From assembly GCA_047975265.1 (NCBI GenBank), contig JBKEDE010000010.1, forward strand, positions 59,769-123,768: a DNA stretch of 64,000 nucleotides, given 5' to 3'. This DNA is from UJ101 sp047975265 (GTDB lineage Bacteria; Bacteroidota; Bacteroidia; Flavobacteriales; UJ101). Shown one piece after another: positions 7,551-16,754 of this stretch; the stretch's first letter is position 1, and each line of letters begins with the position of its first letter. The translations under genes and the position numbers were made by a program. A model generated the notes under the pieces. That model did no database searches and was not told the origin of the DNA. It saw only the letters and a program-made list of their open reading frames with translations.

Positions 7551-7635
7551 CAACATATTACAAAAAAATCAATTTAGCTTTTTCTTCTTCATTTTAACAC
7601 ATCATAAACTAAATCGTTCTCTTTTTAAAATGGTT

Positions 7636-8583
7636 TTAATAATATCGTTCAGAAGAACTTGGTTTAAACTTTAACCCTACACTAATTAAATGACCGTCAC
7701 CAAATTGTCTTGCAAAATCATTCATCCCTAAAGAATAACCGTAACCTACTGTAAAAACTCCCATGTCAAACCCCGCCATCGGGAAGATTTGCAGTTGTTG
7801 AGAACCGCTTGCGTCCATGGATTGTGAGTAGGAAATACCTGCCCAAAAAGAATTATCATTTTGTGTATGATATTTTCCTTTTACATTCAAGTCCATACGA
7901 TTTTCAGAATTGGAATTGGTTTTAAATAATAAAGACGGCTCTACCTCAAAAGAGTTTGCTATCGGAATATGATACCCTAAAACACCATAAAAATTGGTTG
8001 GTTCAGGCTCTAATCCGTTTATAATAGGTCCTCTGTCATTCAGGTGTATATCTTCAATGGACACGCCTACAAAAAAATTTCTCCATTGAGCAAAACCTCC
8101 CAAATTCACATTAGGAATAAAAATGCTCTCTTCTTGAAGCAAAGGGTCATTCGGTTCTGCCGGATTTAATTGGTCATAATCTACTTTATAAATATACCCA
8201 TTGAAAGAAATTCCAAAGGAGAATTGGTTAGGTAAATAACCTTCCCAATCTTCGTCAATAGGTATGTGGTAAGCAAACGATAAATTTAATCCTTGTTTTG
8301 AAGTTGCACCGTTTTTATCATTAAAAAAATAAGCTCCTATTCCTGTTCTTCTTCCTAAGTATCCATGAGTACTTAAAGTTTGCGTAGTTGGTGCTCCTTC
8401 CAATCTGGAATATTGTTGTTTATACGTCCCACTTATTTTCCATTCTTCTTCAAAACCTGCATAAGCCGGGTTAATTAAATAATAATCTGTTACCAAATAA
8501 TGTTCAAATTGTTCAAGACCTGCTTGAGAAAATCCTATATAAGGTATTATTCCTGTTATCAATTGTAAAAGATATTTTTTCAT
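7636..8583 (-). CDS. PorP/SprF family type IX secretion membrane protein
   Basis: A 315-residue outer-membrane beta-barrel protein with a signal peptide (MKKYLLQLITGIIPYIGFSQ). It has the family hallmark LINPAYAGFEEEWKISGTYKQQ (residues about 36-57), followed by repeated amphipathic strands and an aromatic C-terminus. PorP/SprF proteins act with T9SS, and paralogues are often encoded next to a very large secreted adhesin whose surface display they support. Here the start codon overlaps the stop codon of the adhesin gene by one base (TAATG), so translation is probably coupled and the two form one unit. Confidence 0.9.
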   Translation of the reverse strand: MKKYLLQLITGIIPYIGFSQAGLEQFEHYLVTDYYLINPAYAGFEEEWKISGTYKQQYSRLEGAPTTQTLSTHGYLGRRTGIGAYFFNDKNGATSKQGLNLSFAYHIPIDEDWEGYLPNQFSFGISFNGYIYKVDYDQLNPAEPNDPLLQEESIFIPNVNLGGFAQWRNFFVGVSIEDIHLNDRGPIINGLEPEPTNFYGVLGYHIPIANSFEVEPSLLFKTNSNSENRMDLNVKGKYHTQNDNSFWAGISYSQSMDASGSQQLQIFPMAGFDMGVFTVGYGYSLGMNDFARQFGDGHLISVGLKFKPSSSERYY

Positions 8584-11500
8584 TATCTGTTTTTAAGAGT
8601 TAAGTGATTTTTGAAAATTTTTCCATTCGGTAATTTGATGATGTACCAGTAATCATTGGAAGGTAAATTTCTTCCCATGAATTTTCCATCCCATGAAAAT
8701 CTTTTTCCTACAGTTGTTTTCAAAACTTCTTTTCCCTCTCTTGAAAAAACTTGGACGGTTGCCTCAGGAAAAGCATCTAAACCTTCCACTGTCCAATAAT
8801 CATTATATCCATCTCCATTTGGGGTAAATACGTTTGCAATGGTATTTTGTGTAATTAATCCAGTTGTACCCAATTTTGTGATACACCCTTGTGTACTTTT
8901 TGTATATAGTGTATAGATTCCATTTTCAAGCCCTGTAAATCTCGGGTTGGTTTGAAAGTGAATACCATCGATTGAATAAGTATATGCTGAGGCATTCTTA
9001 ACAACGGCTTCTACATAATCTTGCCCTGTTACCAAATCAATTAAAACCGGACCTTCATAGTTTTTAACGGCAATGGTTTTTGTTGTGCTGCATCCCTCTT
9101 TGTTATAAACGGTAATACTATAATCTCCTGCTTCTTTTACCGTTATCTGTTGTGTTGTTTGTCCTGTACTCCATTTATATGAAAAATGTCCGCTTCCTGC
9201 ATCTAAAATGACTTCATTTTCAGGGCATTTAAGCACTTCATTTTCTACCTCCAAAATAGGGTTTTGAATCACAGTTAAATGAACTTCTACAACACCCTTA
9301 CACATTTTACCGTTTTTTACTTTAGCATATATTGTTTGATTGTATGAGGTTGTATTGGTATAATTCTGAGGCAATTCATTTTGTTGTAAATCAGCATCGG
9401 AAAGTGATGCATAATAAGAAACTTTTGTACCACTTATAATCCCTAGAATAGCGGTATTATTTTCCGATAAATCAAATGTAGCATGTCCATTTTCATCACT
9501 CTCACATCCTATTTGTTTTATACTTCCACTTGAATCTGCACTCGAAACAATTAATTTTATTTCAGCAATAGAATAACATCCTGTATGTATATCTTCTACT
9601 TTTGTATAAATGGTTTCTCCTCCTATTGATTCGTATGTTGTTCCCAGTTTATTCAAATTATTCTCTAAATCCGACACCGAATTATAATAAGTAAAATTAT
9701 AATTTTCAACATCTTGTATAATGTCTGAATTAGCATCGGTCAGTATAAAGATTGAACGCTTGTTTCCATCTAATTCGCATTCTTCTAAAGAGGTATTCTG
9801 TACCAAAGGAAAATAAGATACGTTTAATTCAATTGTACTAATCGTATAACATTCTAAATCATCTTCTGAATCAATTCGTTGGTAAATTATTTGATCATTT
9901 CGCAATACATAATCAGAAGGCGTTGCAATTGGATTGGTTTGACTTTCCGCATTAACTAACGATTCATAATAAGTGATTTTCCATAACGGATTTACTACAA
10001 TTTCCTTTTCATATTGTGTTAAATCAACTTCTAAATCAGAACCCTCTTCCATACAAAATGAATCTTCAAGGTTTTTTGCTTTCGGGCTTTCTTTTTCTTC
10101 GAATACAATCTTGCCGATTGAAGCACATGTTTCAAAAGAAGCTATTCTGATATAAGCGGTTTTTCCTTGCTTTATTACATCATATTCTGTTGGATTTAAA
10201 ATTGGATTACGGTTATTTTCTGCATCAGAAATCGTTTGATGGTATGATATGACCTTATCGGTTTTATCAGTGATAAACATTTCCTCTGTACTTGTTAAAT
10301 CAAATAGAATTATGCCTTTTTCTTCACAAAACTTAATGGTTACATTGTTGGTCTTTAACTGAGGTTTTTCTTTTATTATAAAATCTACTGTAACATAAGT
10401 GTAGCATTTTTTTTCTGAATATACTTTGGCTATCAGTTGATTATTTGTTGCCGTAACTAAATAATTAGAAGTCGTGATTTCATTACGGTTGTTTTCACCA
10501 TCGGCTTGAGTCTGATAAAATTTGATAATATATTTATTTGAAGAGTCAATGACTGTTCTAATATCATCTAATATAACTGAAACTTCCGAATCGTATTCCG
10601 AATCACATACATCATACGTTACATGCAATGAATCTAAAACCGGTAAGTATTCTAATTCAATTGTAATAGTTGTATAAGTTTCACAATCATTCGTTGTGCT
10701 GATTGTTCTCACATAAAAAGTCGTACCACTCGTTTTTACAATTACAGCATTAGGGTTTGTAATTTTATTTACCTGATCAACAGCATCTTGTTCCGTGAAG
10801 TAATATTCATAATTCAAATCAGGGTTTAATAGGTTTTCATAAAGGGTCAAATCAACGGTTTCTCCATCTTTTTCTGCATCGCAAAACACATCGTTGATCG
10901 GTTTAATTTCAGGACCTGAAACTACATTTAACTGAACTTTTATAAAATCAAAACAATCATTATCCGTAGAATATCTGGCGTATATAGTTTTAGTTTCTGT
11001 TTCATACAATAAAGGAAGCGGATTCACTCCTGTTATAGCTTCACTTTCCGTTAAATGGAATGTAACACCTGTTGCAATAGAATTCTTAATGATTTCTTCT
11101 TTTATCGGATTTAAATCAAAAACTTCTTTACCATCCTGATTTGTATCACACTGATCAATTGATAATATGCCTGAGTATTGTGGTTTGATATCTACTTGTA
11201 ATCTATATCTTGAATACCCTACACATCCGTTTTTACTTTCTACCCGAATATAAATGGTTTGAGTAGTAGGCGTTTCATTTGTATATGAATCCGGTAACGG
11301 ATTTATATTTTTTTCAGCATCATCAAATGTTTTATGAAAGGTAATGGTATAATTTTTATGTTCTTCAATTATTTCTGAATTCTGACTTGGTAAATAAAAG
11401 TCTGCATAGGCTGTTTTAGAACATTCTTCATATACAATATTTCTTGGAGCGGGTAAATCTTCTACATCGATTTGTACTTCATCGGTTAAAACACAATCGG

Positions 11501-12542
11501 ATAAAGTAGCTTCAACTTTGTAATTTCCTGTTTCTGAAACTTTTAATTTAGAAGTTGTTTCTCCTTGTATTAGTATTCCGTTTTTATACCATTTGTATGT
11601 AGCCAATCCATTTAGCTCGCCTGCATCTAAAGTATATTCCTCGCCTCTGCATAAAATTTGGTCTTCTCCTAAATCCATATTAAAGTTAAACCCGTCTCCT
11701 GCTAAAAAGATAAAAGAATCGTACTTTCCATCGGCTCTTTCCCCTAAAACAATTTTTATTTTGTAGGTTAAACCCGGTGTAACATCTTGTACGGCTGTTA
11801 AAGGAACGGTATAACCATTTACATCAATTGTATTTTTATCCGATCCTTCTACATATAAATCTTCTCTTCCTGCATTATCACAATTTTTATTATTGTGAAT
11901 GGTTCCTACTCCTACTGCCTTATTATCGCCCGGTATAAGAGCTATGTTTTTTCCATTGATTCCGGGATCATTGGTAATTCCGGGACCACTAATTAAAAAA
12001 GCAAAGCCATCTTGAAAATTTGTTGTAGAACCAATACATTCGTAATCGCCTGCCAATTCATATTCATTAGAGCCAAAAATGAAATCGATGGAAATTTTAT
12101 TCGTCAGCGGAACTATATTAAACTCTAAAGAAGTTGAATTATAGGTTTGAATATCTCCACCTAATTGAGCATTCAGTATTTTTTGTAAATCGGCATCACC
12201 GCCCCATTGGTCTGTTACGTCGTTTCCTTCTCCTGTTTTATTTTGTTTATCATGATCAAAAGGAGCTGGAACTGCTGAAACATTACCGGTTGATAATACA
12301 ATACCATTATTAAAACTGAAATTAGAAGTTCCTTTTTCAAAATACCCATAACTTTTGATACCTTGAGGTTCTCCTGATTTTACTTTTAAATTGGTAATTT
12401 CTTCACATCCGCTAAATAATACTTTCTGTATTAGATCATCTAACGGTAATGTACTTTCAGGCTTCCCGGAAGGATCGACCAATACCTGAGAAACCACAAA
12501 ATTGGATAACAATAGTGTTATTAATAATCTGTATTTAAGCAT
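8583..12542 (-). CDS. T9SS type B adhesin with choice-of-anchor L domain and gliding-motility C-terminal domain
   Basis: A 1319-residue surface protein. It has a signal peptide (MLKYRLLITLLLSNFVVSQ) and an N-terminal domain of choice-of-anchor-L type at about 20-280 (SYGYFEKGTSNFSFNNGIVL, later IDFIFGSNEYE). A PKD/Ig-like module follows at about 290-360 (DLGEDQILCRGEEYTLDAG). Then come about eight repeats of roughly 85 residues, each with an initial Cys, an acidic segment, a YY/FH...DAE..NP core and a ..QTIY.RV....C... end. A second Ig-like segment precedes the C-terminal type B sorting domain (VFTPNGDGYNDYW ... WDGKFMGRNLPSNDYWYII). It is presumably exported by T9SS, with the adjacent PorP/SprF protein as partner. 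The ligand is unknown. Confidence 0.9.
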   Translation of the reverse strand: MLKYRLLITLLLSNFVVSQVLVDPSGKPESTLPLDDLIQKVLFSGCEEITNLKVKSGEPQGIKSYGYFEKGTSNFSFNNGIVLSTGNVSAVPAPFDHDKQNKTGEGNDVTDQWGGDADLQKILNAQLGGDIQTYNSTSLEFNIVPLTNKISIDFIFGSNEYELAGDYECIGSTTNFQDGFAFLISGPGITNDPGINGKNIALIPGDNKAVGVGTIHNNKNCDNAGREDLYVEGSDKNTIDVNGYTVPLTAVQDVTPGLTYKIKIVLGERADGKYDSFIFLAGDGFNFNMDLGEDQILCRGEEYTLDAGELNGLATYKWYKNGILIQGETTSKLKVSETGNYKVEATLSDCVLTDEVQIDVEDLPAPRNIVYEECSKTAYADFYLPSQNSEIIEEHKNYTITFHKTFDDAEKNINPLPDSYTNETPTTQTIYIRVESKNGCVGYSRYRLQVDIKPQYSGILSIDQCDTNQDGKEVFDLNPIKEEIIKNSIATGVTFHLTESEAITGVNPLPLLYETETKTIYARYSTDNDCFDFIKVQLNVVSGPEIKPINDVFCDAEKDGETVDLTLYENLLNPDLNYEYYFTEQDAVDQVNKITNPNAVIVKTSGTTFYVRTISTTNDCETYTTITIELEYLPVLDSLHVTYDVCDSEYDSEVSVILDDIRTVIDSSNKYIIKFYQTQADGENNRNEITTSNYLVTATNNQLIAKVYSEKKCYTYVTVDFIIKEKPQLKTNNVTIKFCEEKGIILFDLTSTEEMFITDKTDKVISYHQTISDAENNRNPILNPTEYDVIKQGKTAYIRIASFETCASIGKIVFEEKESPKAKNLEDSFCMEEGSDLEVDLTQYEKEIVVNPLWKITYYESLVNAESQTNPIATPSDYVLRNDQIIYQRIDSEDDLECYTISTIELNVSYFPLVQNTSLEECELDGNKRSIFILTDANSDIIQDVENYNFTYYNSVSDLENNLNKLGTTYESIGGETIYTKVEDIHTGCYSIAEIKLIVSSADSSGSIKQIGCESDENGHATFDLSENNTAILGIISGTKVSYYASLSDADLQQNELPQNYTNTTSYNQTIYAKVKNGKMCKGVVEVHLTVIQNPILEVENEVLKCPENEVILDAGSGHFSYKWSTGQTTQQITVKEAGDYSITVYNKEGCSTTKTIAVKNYEGPVLIDLVTGQDYVEAVVKNASAYTYSIDGIHFQTNPRFTGLENGIYTLYTKSTQGCITKLGTTGLITQNTIANVFTPNGDGYNDYWTVEGLDAFPEATVQVFSREGKEVLKTTVGKRFSWDGKFMGRNLPSNDYWYIIKLPNGKIFKNHLTLKNR

Positions 12543-12611
12543 CGTTGTAATATGTTGTGAGCTAAATTACAACGGTGAACCACTATGTTATTCTATCTTT
12601 TCTGCGGTTTA

Positions 12612-13892
12612 TTATTTGAAATCGTTAAATAAAGGTTTCCCTTCGACAAACTGGTTTACAATTTTTTTAACGTTTAAAATGGTTGTTTCATCACTTATGT
12701 TAGATAAAACTTCGTTGATTAAAGAAGCTACTTTTTTCATGTCGTCTTCTTTAAATCCTCTGGTGGTTAATGCTGCTGTACCCAATCGGATGCCTGAAGT
12801 GGTAAAAGGTGATTTATCATCAAAAGGCACCATATTTTTATTACAGGTTATATCGGCCTTTACCAATGCGTTTTCAGCTTCTTTTCCTGTAACATTTTTA
12901 TTTCTTAAATCGACTAAGAAGCAATGATTATCTGAACCACCGGAAACAATTTCAAAGCCAAAACAGATTAATTCTTGTGCCAAGATTTGTGTATTTTTTA
13001 TAATTTGTAGCGTATATTTGAAATAATCTTCCGAAAGAGCTTCTCCAAGTGCAATGGCTTTAGCTGCAATAACATGTTCTAACGGACCTCCTTGAATACC
13101 CGGAAAAACAGCCATATCTAATATTTTTGACATCATTTTAATTTCACCCTTCGGTGTTTTTTCTCCAAAAGGATTTTCAAAGTCTTTTCCCATCATGATT
13201 AGTCCACCTCTCGGTCCTCTTAATGTTTTATGGGTTGTAGTCGTTACAATATGACAATGCGGTAACGGGTCATTTAATATTCCTCTTGCTATTAAACCTG
13301 CCGGATGAGAAATATCCGCTAATAGAATAGCTTCTACTTTATCAGCAACCTCTCTAAATTTGGCATAATCAATATCTCTGGAATAAGCTGATGCACCACA
13401 AATAATCATTTTTGGTTTTTTTTCAAGAGCTATTTTTTCCATTTGCTCATAATCGATTAATCCGGTTTCTTTTTTTACACCATAAGAGCAAACTTTATAC
13501 GTTTTTCCGGAAAAATTAACAGGAGAGCCGTGTGTTAAATGACCTCCATGAGATAAATCAAACCCCATAATAGTATCACCCGGTTGTAAACAAGCTAAAT
13601 AAACCGCTCCGTTTGCTTGAGATCCGGAATGAGGCTGCACATTAACATATTCTGCATTAAATAATTCTTTTGCCCGATCAATGGCCAATTGTTCCGTTTT
13701 ATCAACTATTTCACAACCTCCATAATACCGTTTTTCGGGATATCCTTCTGCATATTTATTAGTTAAAACAGATCCTTGTGCCTCCATAACTTGTGGAGAA
13801 ACAAAATTTTCGGATGCTATGAGTTCCAATCCACTTAATTGTCTTTGTTTTTCTTGTTTAATCAGGTCGAAAATGATTTGATCTCTTTCCAT
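12612..13892 (-). CDS. glyA: Serine hydroxymethyltransferase
   Basis: A PLP enzyme interconverting serine and glycine with tetrahydrofolate and 5,10-methylene-THF, the main source of one-carbon units. It is 426 residues, as expected. Visible signatures are SGLELIASENF (19-29), NKYAEGYPEKRYYGG (43-57), HSGSQAN, and the PLP-lysine loop TTTTHKTLRGPRGG around residue 222. The C-terminus is full length. It lies between the T9SS adhesin gene and the UMF1 transporter on the same strand, with a terminator between it and the latter, so it is probably transcribed on its own. Confidence 0.97.
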   Translation of the reverse strand: MERDQIIFDLIKQEKQRQLSGLELIASENFVSPQVMEAQGSVLTNKYAEGYPEKRYYGGCEIVDKTEQLAIDRAKELFNAEYVNVQPHSGSQANGAVYLACLQPGDTIMGFDLSHGGHLTHGSPVNFSGKTYKVCSYGVKKETGLIDYEQMEKIALEKKPKMIICGASAYSRDIDYAKFREVADKVEAILLADISHPAGLIARGILNDPLPHCHIVTTTTHKTLRGPRGGLIMMGKDFENPFGEKTPKGEIKMMSKILDMAVFPGIQGGPLEHVIAAKAIALGEALSEDYFKYTLQIIKNTQILAQELICFGFEIVSGGSDNHCFLVDLRNKNVTGKEAENALVKADITCNKNMVPFDDKSPFTTSGIRLGTAALTTRGFKEDDMKKVASLINEVLSNISDETTILNVKKIVNQFVEGKPLFNDFK

Positions 13893-13947
13893 TCGTACGT
13901 AGTTATAAAATTAGGATCTAAAGGTAAACAATAAACTTTTAAATAAC

Positions 13948-13985
13948 GAAAAAAAGAGTAATCAAATAAGAATTACTCTTTTTTT
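13948..13985 (-). terminator. Terminator after the UMF1 transporter gene
   Basis: Arms AAAAAAAGAGTAAT (13948-13961) and ATTACTCTTTTTTT (13971-13984) form a strong stem with a 9-base loop. T-runs occur on both strands, so it could act in both directions. It lies downstream of the 14065-15348 gene and upstream of glyA. Confidence 0.8.
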
Positions 13986-13996
13986 ACAACAATCAA

Positions 13997-14068
13997 CTAA
14001 TCTAACTTTACATCAACTTTGATACTTTCACAATTATCATGCCATAAACACTTTAAAAGATAGTTCAT
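13997..14068 (-). CDS. Candidate 23-residue microprotein overlapping the UMF1 stop
   Basis: The minus-strand frame encodes MNYLLKCLWHDNCESIKV followed by DVKLD. Its ATG overlaps the TGA of the transporter gene in an ATGA arrangement typical of translational coupling. It stops a few bases before the terminator at 13948-13985, so it lies within the transporter transcript. It has two Cys and one His. No family is recognised and it may be a chance frame. Confidence 0.3.
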   Translation of the reverse strand: MNYLLKCLWHDNCESIKVDVKLD

Positions 14069-15348
14069 TTTTTAAACTTCTTTATAAAGGACATCCCCAA
14101 AGCAAAAAATAAAGCCATAGAGAGAACACCTATTCTCATGTTTCCAAATTGTTCAATGGTCAAACCAATCAAAAATGTTCCTAAAATAATGGCAATTTTT
14201 TCAAAAACATCAAAAAAGCTAAAATAAGTTGTAGTATCCTGTGTGTTTGGAATCAGTTTTGCATAGGTAGATCGTGATAATGATTGGATACCGCCCATTA
14301 CCAAAGCTACTAATCCTGCCATGACATAAAAAATATAATGTGCATGATCGTAATCAGGATTGATGCTATAACCTAAAATACAAACTAAAAACCAAACACT
14401 TATAGCTACCTGCAAAGCAAATTTATTTCCTTTTTTTTCAGATAATTTAGAATAAAGCATTGCTCCTCCTATGGCAACTATCTGCATAATTAATACAACA
14501 CCTATCAATATTTCTGATTCGATTTTTAAATCGTTTTTTCCAAACGGAACTGCTAAATAAAAGATAGTTTGAACACCTACGCTATAACAAAAAAAACCTA
14601 AAAGAAAATTCTTTAAACTCTGATCTTTAAAAAGCTCTTTTTGAACCTTTAATAGTTCTTTAAAACTATTTTTAATAATATTTTTTTTTATTTTTTGATG
14701 GTTTTTATTTCCTTTGGGCAGATTTATAATAGTATACTGTGCAAATCCAAACCACCAAACGGCTACTAAAAGAAAACAAATGCGTGTAGCCAAACCCTCT
14801 TCTAACCCTAACAAACTATGTTTTAAAATAATAAACAAACAAATGATTAATAAAATAGCCGAACCGATATAACCTAACGAAAAACCTTTTGCACTTAAAG
14901 CATCATGATATTCTTCGGTTGCTATATCCGGTAAATACGAATTGTAAAACACCAAACTTCCCCAAAAACCAACACTAGCAAATATACTGCATACCAATCC
15001 TATATAAGCTGTTTCAGGAGATTGAAAGAAAAATAATCCTGCACAACTTAAAGAACCCAGCGTACAAAATAGTTTTAAAAATAATTTCTTGTTTCCTATA
15101 ACATCTGCAACAGCCGATAAAATCGGAGATAAAATTACGACCAACAAAAATGAAAATCCGATAGAAAACGAATAAACAGCTTCATGACTCAACCCGAATA
15201 ATTTAATCCCGGTTTCTTCTAAAACACCTGCATAATATAAAGGAAAAACCGTTGTGGTAATAACCAAAGAGTAAACAGAGTTAGCCCAGTCGTAAAACGC
15301 CCAGGCATTCATAACTTTTCGATTATTTTTTTGTATTTTTTCTATCAT
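14065..15348 (-). CDS. MFS transporter of the UMF1 / Atg22-like family
   Basis: A 427-residue inner-membrane protein with about 12 hydrophobic segments. The N-terminus AWAFYDWANSVYSLVITT is characteristic of UMF1-type permeases, related to the yeast vacuolar exporter Atg22. Other family-like stretches are SPILSAVADVIGNKK (loop 2-3) and GGIQSLSRSTYAKLIP in the second half. Substrates of bacterial members are not known; amino acid or other metabolite export is a guess from Atg22. It is followed by a possible coupled microprotein and a terminator. Confidence 0.85.
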   Translation of the reverse strand: MIEKIQKNNRKVMNAWAFYDWANSVYSLVITTTVFPLYYAGVLEETGIKLFGLSHEAVYSFSIGFSFLLVVILSPILSAVADVIGNKKLFLKLFCTLGSLSCAGLFFFQSPETAYIGLVCSIFASVGFWGSLVFYNSYLPDIATEEYHDALSAKGFSLGYIGSAILLIICLFIILKHSLLGLEEGLATRICFLLVAVWWFGFAQYTIINLPKGNKNHQKIKKNIIKNSFKELLKVQKELFKDQSLKNFLLGFFCYSVGVQTIFYLAVPFGKNDLKIESEILIGVVLIMQIVAIGGAMLYSKLSEKKGNKFALQVAISVWFLVCILGYSINPDYDHAHYIFYVMAGLVALVMGGIQSLSRSTYAKLIPNTQDTTTYFSFFDVFEKIAIILGTFLIGLTIEQFGNMRIGVLSMALFFALGMSFIKKFKK

Positions 15349-15387
15349 AACTTTATCCTATACCATAAGGGTTTTAAAGATAGTAAT

Positions 15388-15525
15388 TTATTTATGAAGT
15401 GGTTTAAACCCTTTATAACCCTTTATTGTCTTATTCCAAAGAGCTTTATAGTTCATCACATTTTTATAGGCTAACCTATGATTTTGGGAACCAAAACTTT
15501 CAAATAGCTTATTTAATGGTTTCAT
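15388..15525 (-). CDS. Candidate 45-residue basic protein overlapping the peptidase stop
   Basis: The frame starts MKPLNKLFESFGSQNHRL and ends KGYKGFKPLHK, overlapping the 3' end of the C1 peptidase gene by 17 bases in another frame. It is Lys/Arg/His-rich with aromatic residues and no hydrophobic segment. The part beyond the peptidase stop stays open for about 40 codons in AT-rich DNA, a mild sign of selection. No family is recognised. Confidence 0.4.
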   Translation of the reverse strand: MKPLNKLFESFGSQNHRLAYKNVMNYKALWNKTIKGYKGFKPLHK

Positions 15526-16639
15526 ACTTGTTTGTTTTCAAAGCATCTTTATGCATGGTTACAGCGATGGATTTTAGTCGTATGTAGGCTTCACTCACAT
15601 AAAAATATCCTTCGTGTCCGGCTTTGGTTCCCCACGAATTTTTAATTTTAAAATAATGGGTACCGGTTTGGTCTTTTACCAATCCAACAATGTGCATTAA
15701 ATGATCATCGGTTGTATTAAAATTAAGAAACTCCGCTTCTCGTTTTTCTTGAGAAATATACGGCTCGTGGTATAAAATTTTAAAAAGTCCTTCTTTTATT
15801 TTTTTATTTTTTAAATCAAGATTAGAATCGGGAATAATTGCAAGACCATATTTTTTAGACCAAGTCTCTTCAGAAACATCCGCATCAACTGCTAAAGAAT
15901 ATCCTTTTGACAAAGCATACTTAATTTGGTTGATATACTCACCTAAAGGTAAGTTATAATACGTTCCGTTAGAATAATTATCAGGAATACTTAAAATAAA
16001 TTTTGAATAAAAAGGAGCGTGCATAAAAGAGGTTAGCGTAATGTAATCATCCTGATTAATTTGTAAAAATTGTGCATATTCTTTTGGAGTATATTTTTTG
16101 TCTGAAATCTCAAATTTTTTAATATCCTGCCCGATTCTTTGGTCTAAAAGAAGGTTGAAATCTTTTGTAAATTGTTGTGGAGTATATTTTTTAGAATCTT
16201 TTAAAACAGAATCAGCCAACGCTTTTATCTCTTTGTCCAACCCTTTATGATTATACTTTTTATCTATCTTAAAACCACTAAAAACCGCTTCAGGAACTAC
16301 ACCATACCTGCGAATGTCGTTAAGCACATCATGCGATAATCCACCTTCAGATAATTGGGCTTTTCCTTGGCGGTATAAATAATTAAACGCTTTGTCTTCA
16401 TACGTTTTTCGTACAAAATACATCTCTGATAAATCAACTATTTTGCCCGTAATACGTTTTACTTCATTTTCTAAAAAAGAAGAGGTGGAAAAGCTCCAAC
16501 AAGTTCCTGTTTTTCCTTGAGATTTCACAGATGAAGTTTCAATATCATAAATTGGGGTAAAATGGTATTCTGAATTTTTCTTTTGAGCTGTAACAGAGAG
16601 AAATACAAGCGTAGAAAAAATAATAAAAAAGGCTTTCAT
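15509..16639 (-). CDS. Secreted C1 family (papain-like) cysteine peptidase
   Basis: The frame is open to 16666, but the ATG at 16637-16639 starts directly at the signal peptide (MKAFFIIFSTLVFLSVTAQ), giving 376 residues. Catalytic elements of the PepC/bleomycin-hydrolase branch of C1 peptidases are visible. The oxyanion Gln and nucleophile lie in VKSQGKTGTCWSFSTSSFLE, the His in DDHLMHIVGL, and the Asn in KIKNSWGTKAGHEGYFYVS. Cytosolic PepC lacks a signal peptide, so this is probably a periplasmic or exported form. It faces guaA divergently. Its 3' end overlaps a candidate small ORF. Confidence 0.88.
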   Translation of the reverse strand: MKAFFIIFSTLVFLSVTAQKKNSEYHFTPIYDIETSSVKSQGKTGTCWSFSTSSFLENEVKRITGKIVDLSEMYFVRKTYEDKAFNYLYRQGKAQLSEGGLSHDVLNDIRRYGVVPEAVFSGFKIDKKYNHKGLDKEIKALADSVLKDSKKYTPQQFTKDFNLLLDQRIGQDIKKFEISDKKYTPKEYAQFLQINQDDYITLTSFMHAPFYSKFILSIPDNYSNGTYYNLPLGEYINQIKYALSKGYSLAVDADVSEETWSKKYGLAIIPDSNLDLKNKKIKEGLFKILYHEPYISQEKREAEFLNFNTTDDHLMHIVGLVKDQTGTHYFKIKNSWGTKAGHEGYFYVSEAYIRLKSIAVTMHKDALKTNKYETIK

Positions 16640-16725
16640 AGAGGTGTAATATTTGTATTGTTCCAATCAAAAAATAAAAATAGAAAAACAAATTCAATTT
16701 AACTTTAATTTTACAAAAAATGTTG

Positions 16726-16733
16726 TAAATTTG
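16726..16733 (+). promoter_or_regulatory. Candidate -7 box of guaA
   Basis: TAAATTTG matches the Bacteroidota TAnnTTTG box, 21 bases before the guaA ATG and just left of a 20-base dyad. A -33 TTTG at 19-20 bases upstream is not evident. Confidence 0.5.
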
Positions 16734-16734
16734 A

Positions 16735-16754
16735 GTGCTAATAATCGTTAGCAC
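16735..16754 (+). promoter_or_regulatory. Dyad between guaA promoter and start codon
   Basis: GTGCTAA and TTAGCAC form a perfect 7-bp inverted repeat with a 6-base spacer (TAATCG), ending one base before the guaA ATG. It overlaps the expected transcription start, so a DNA operator seems more likely than an RNA hairpin. Its half-sites equal those of the HrcA CIRCE element but in the opposite order. Confidence 0.5.

Noticed and set aside
9973..10155. Plus-strand 60-residue frame
   Set aside because: It is a shadow within the large T9SS adhesin gene.
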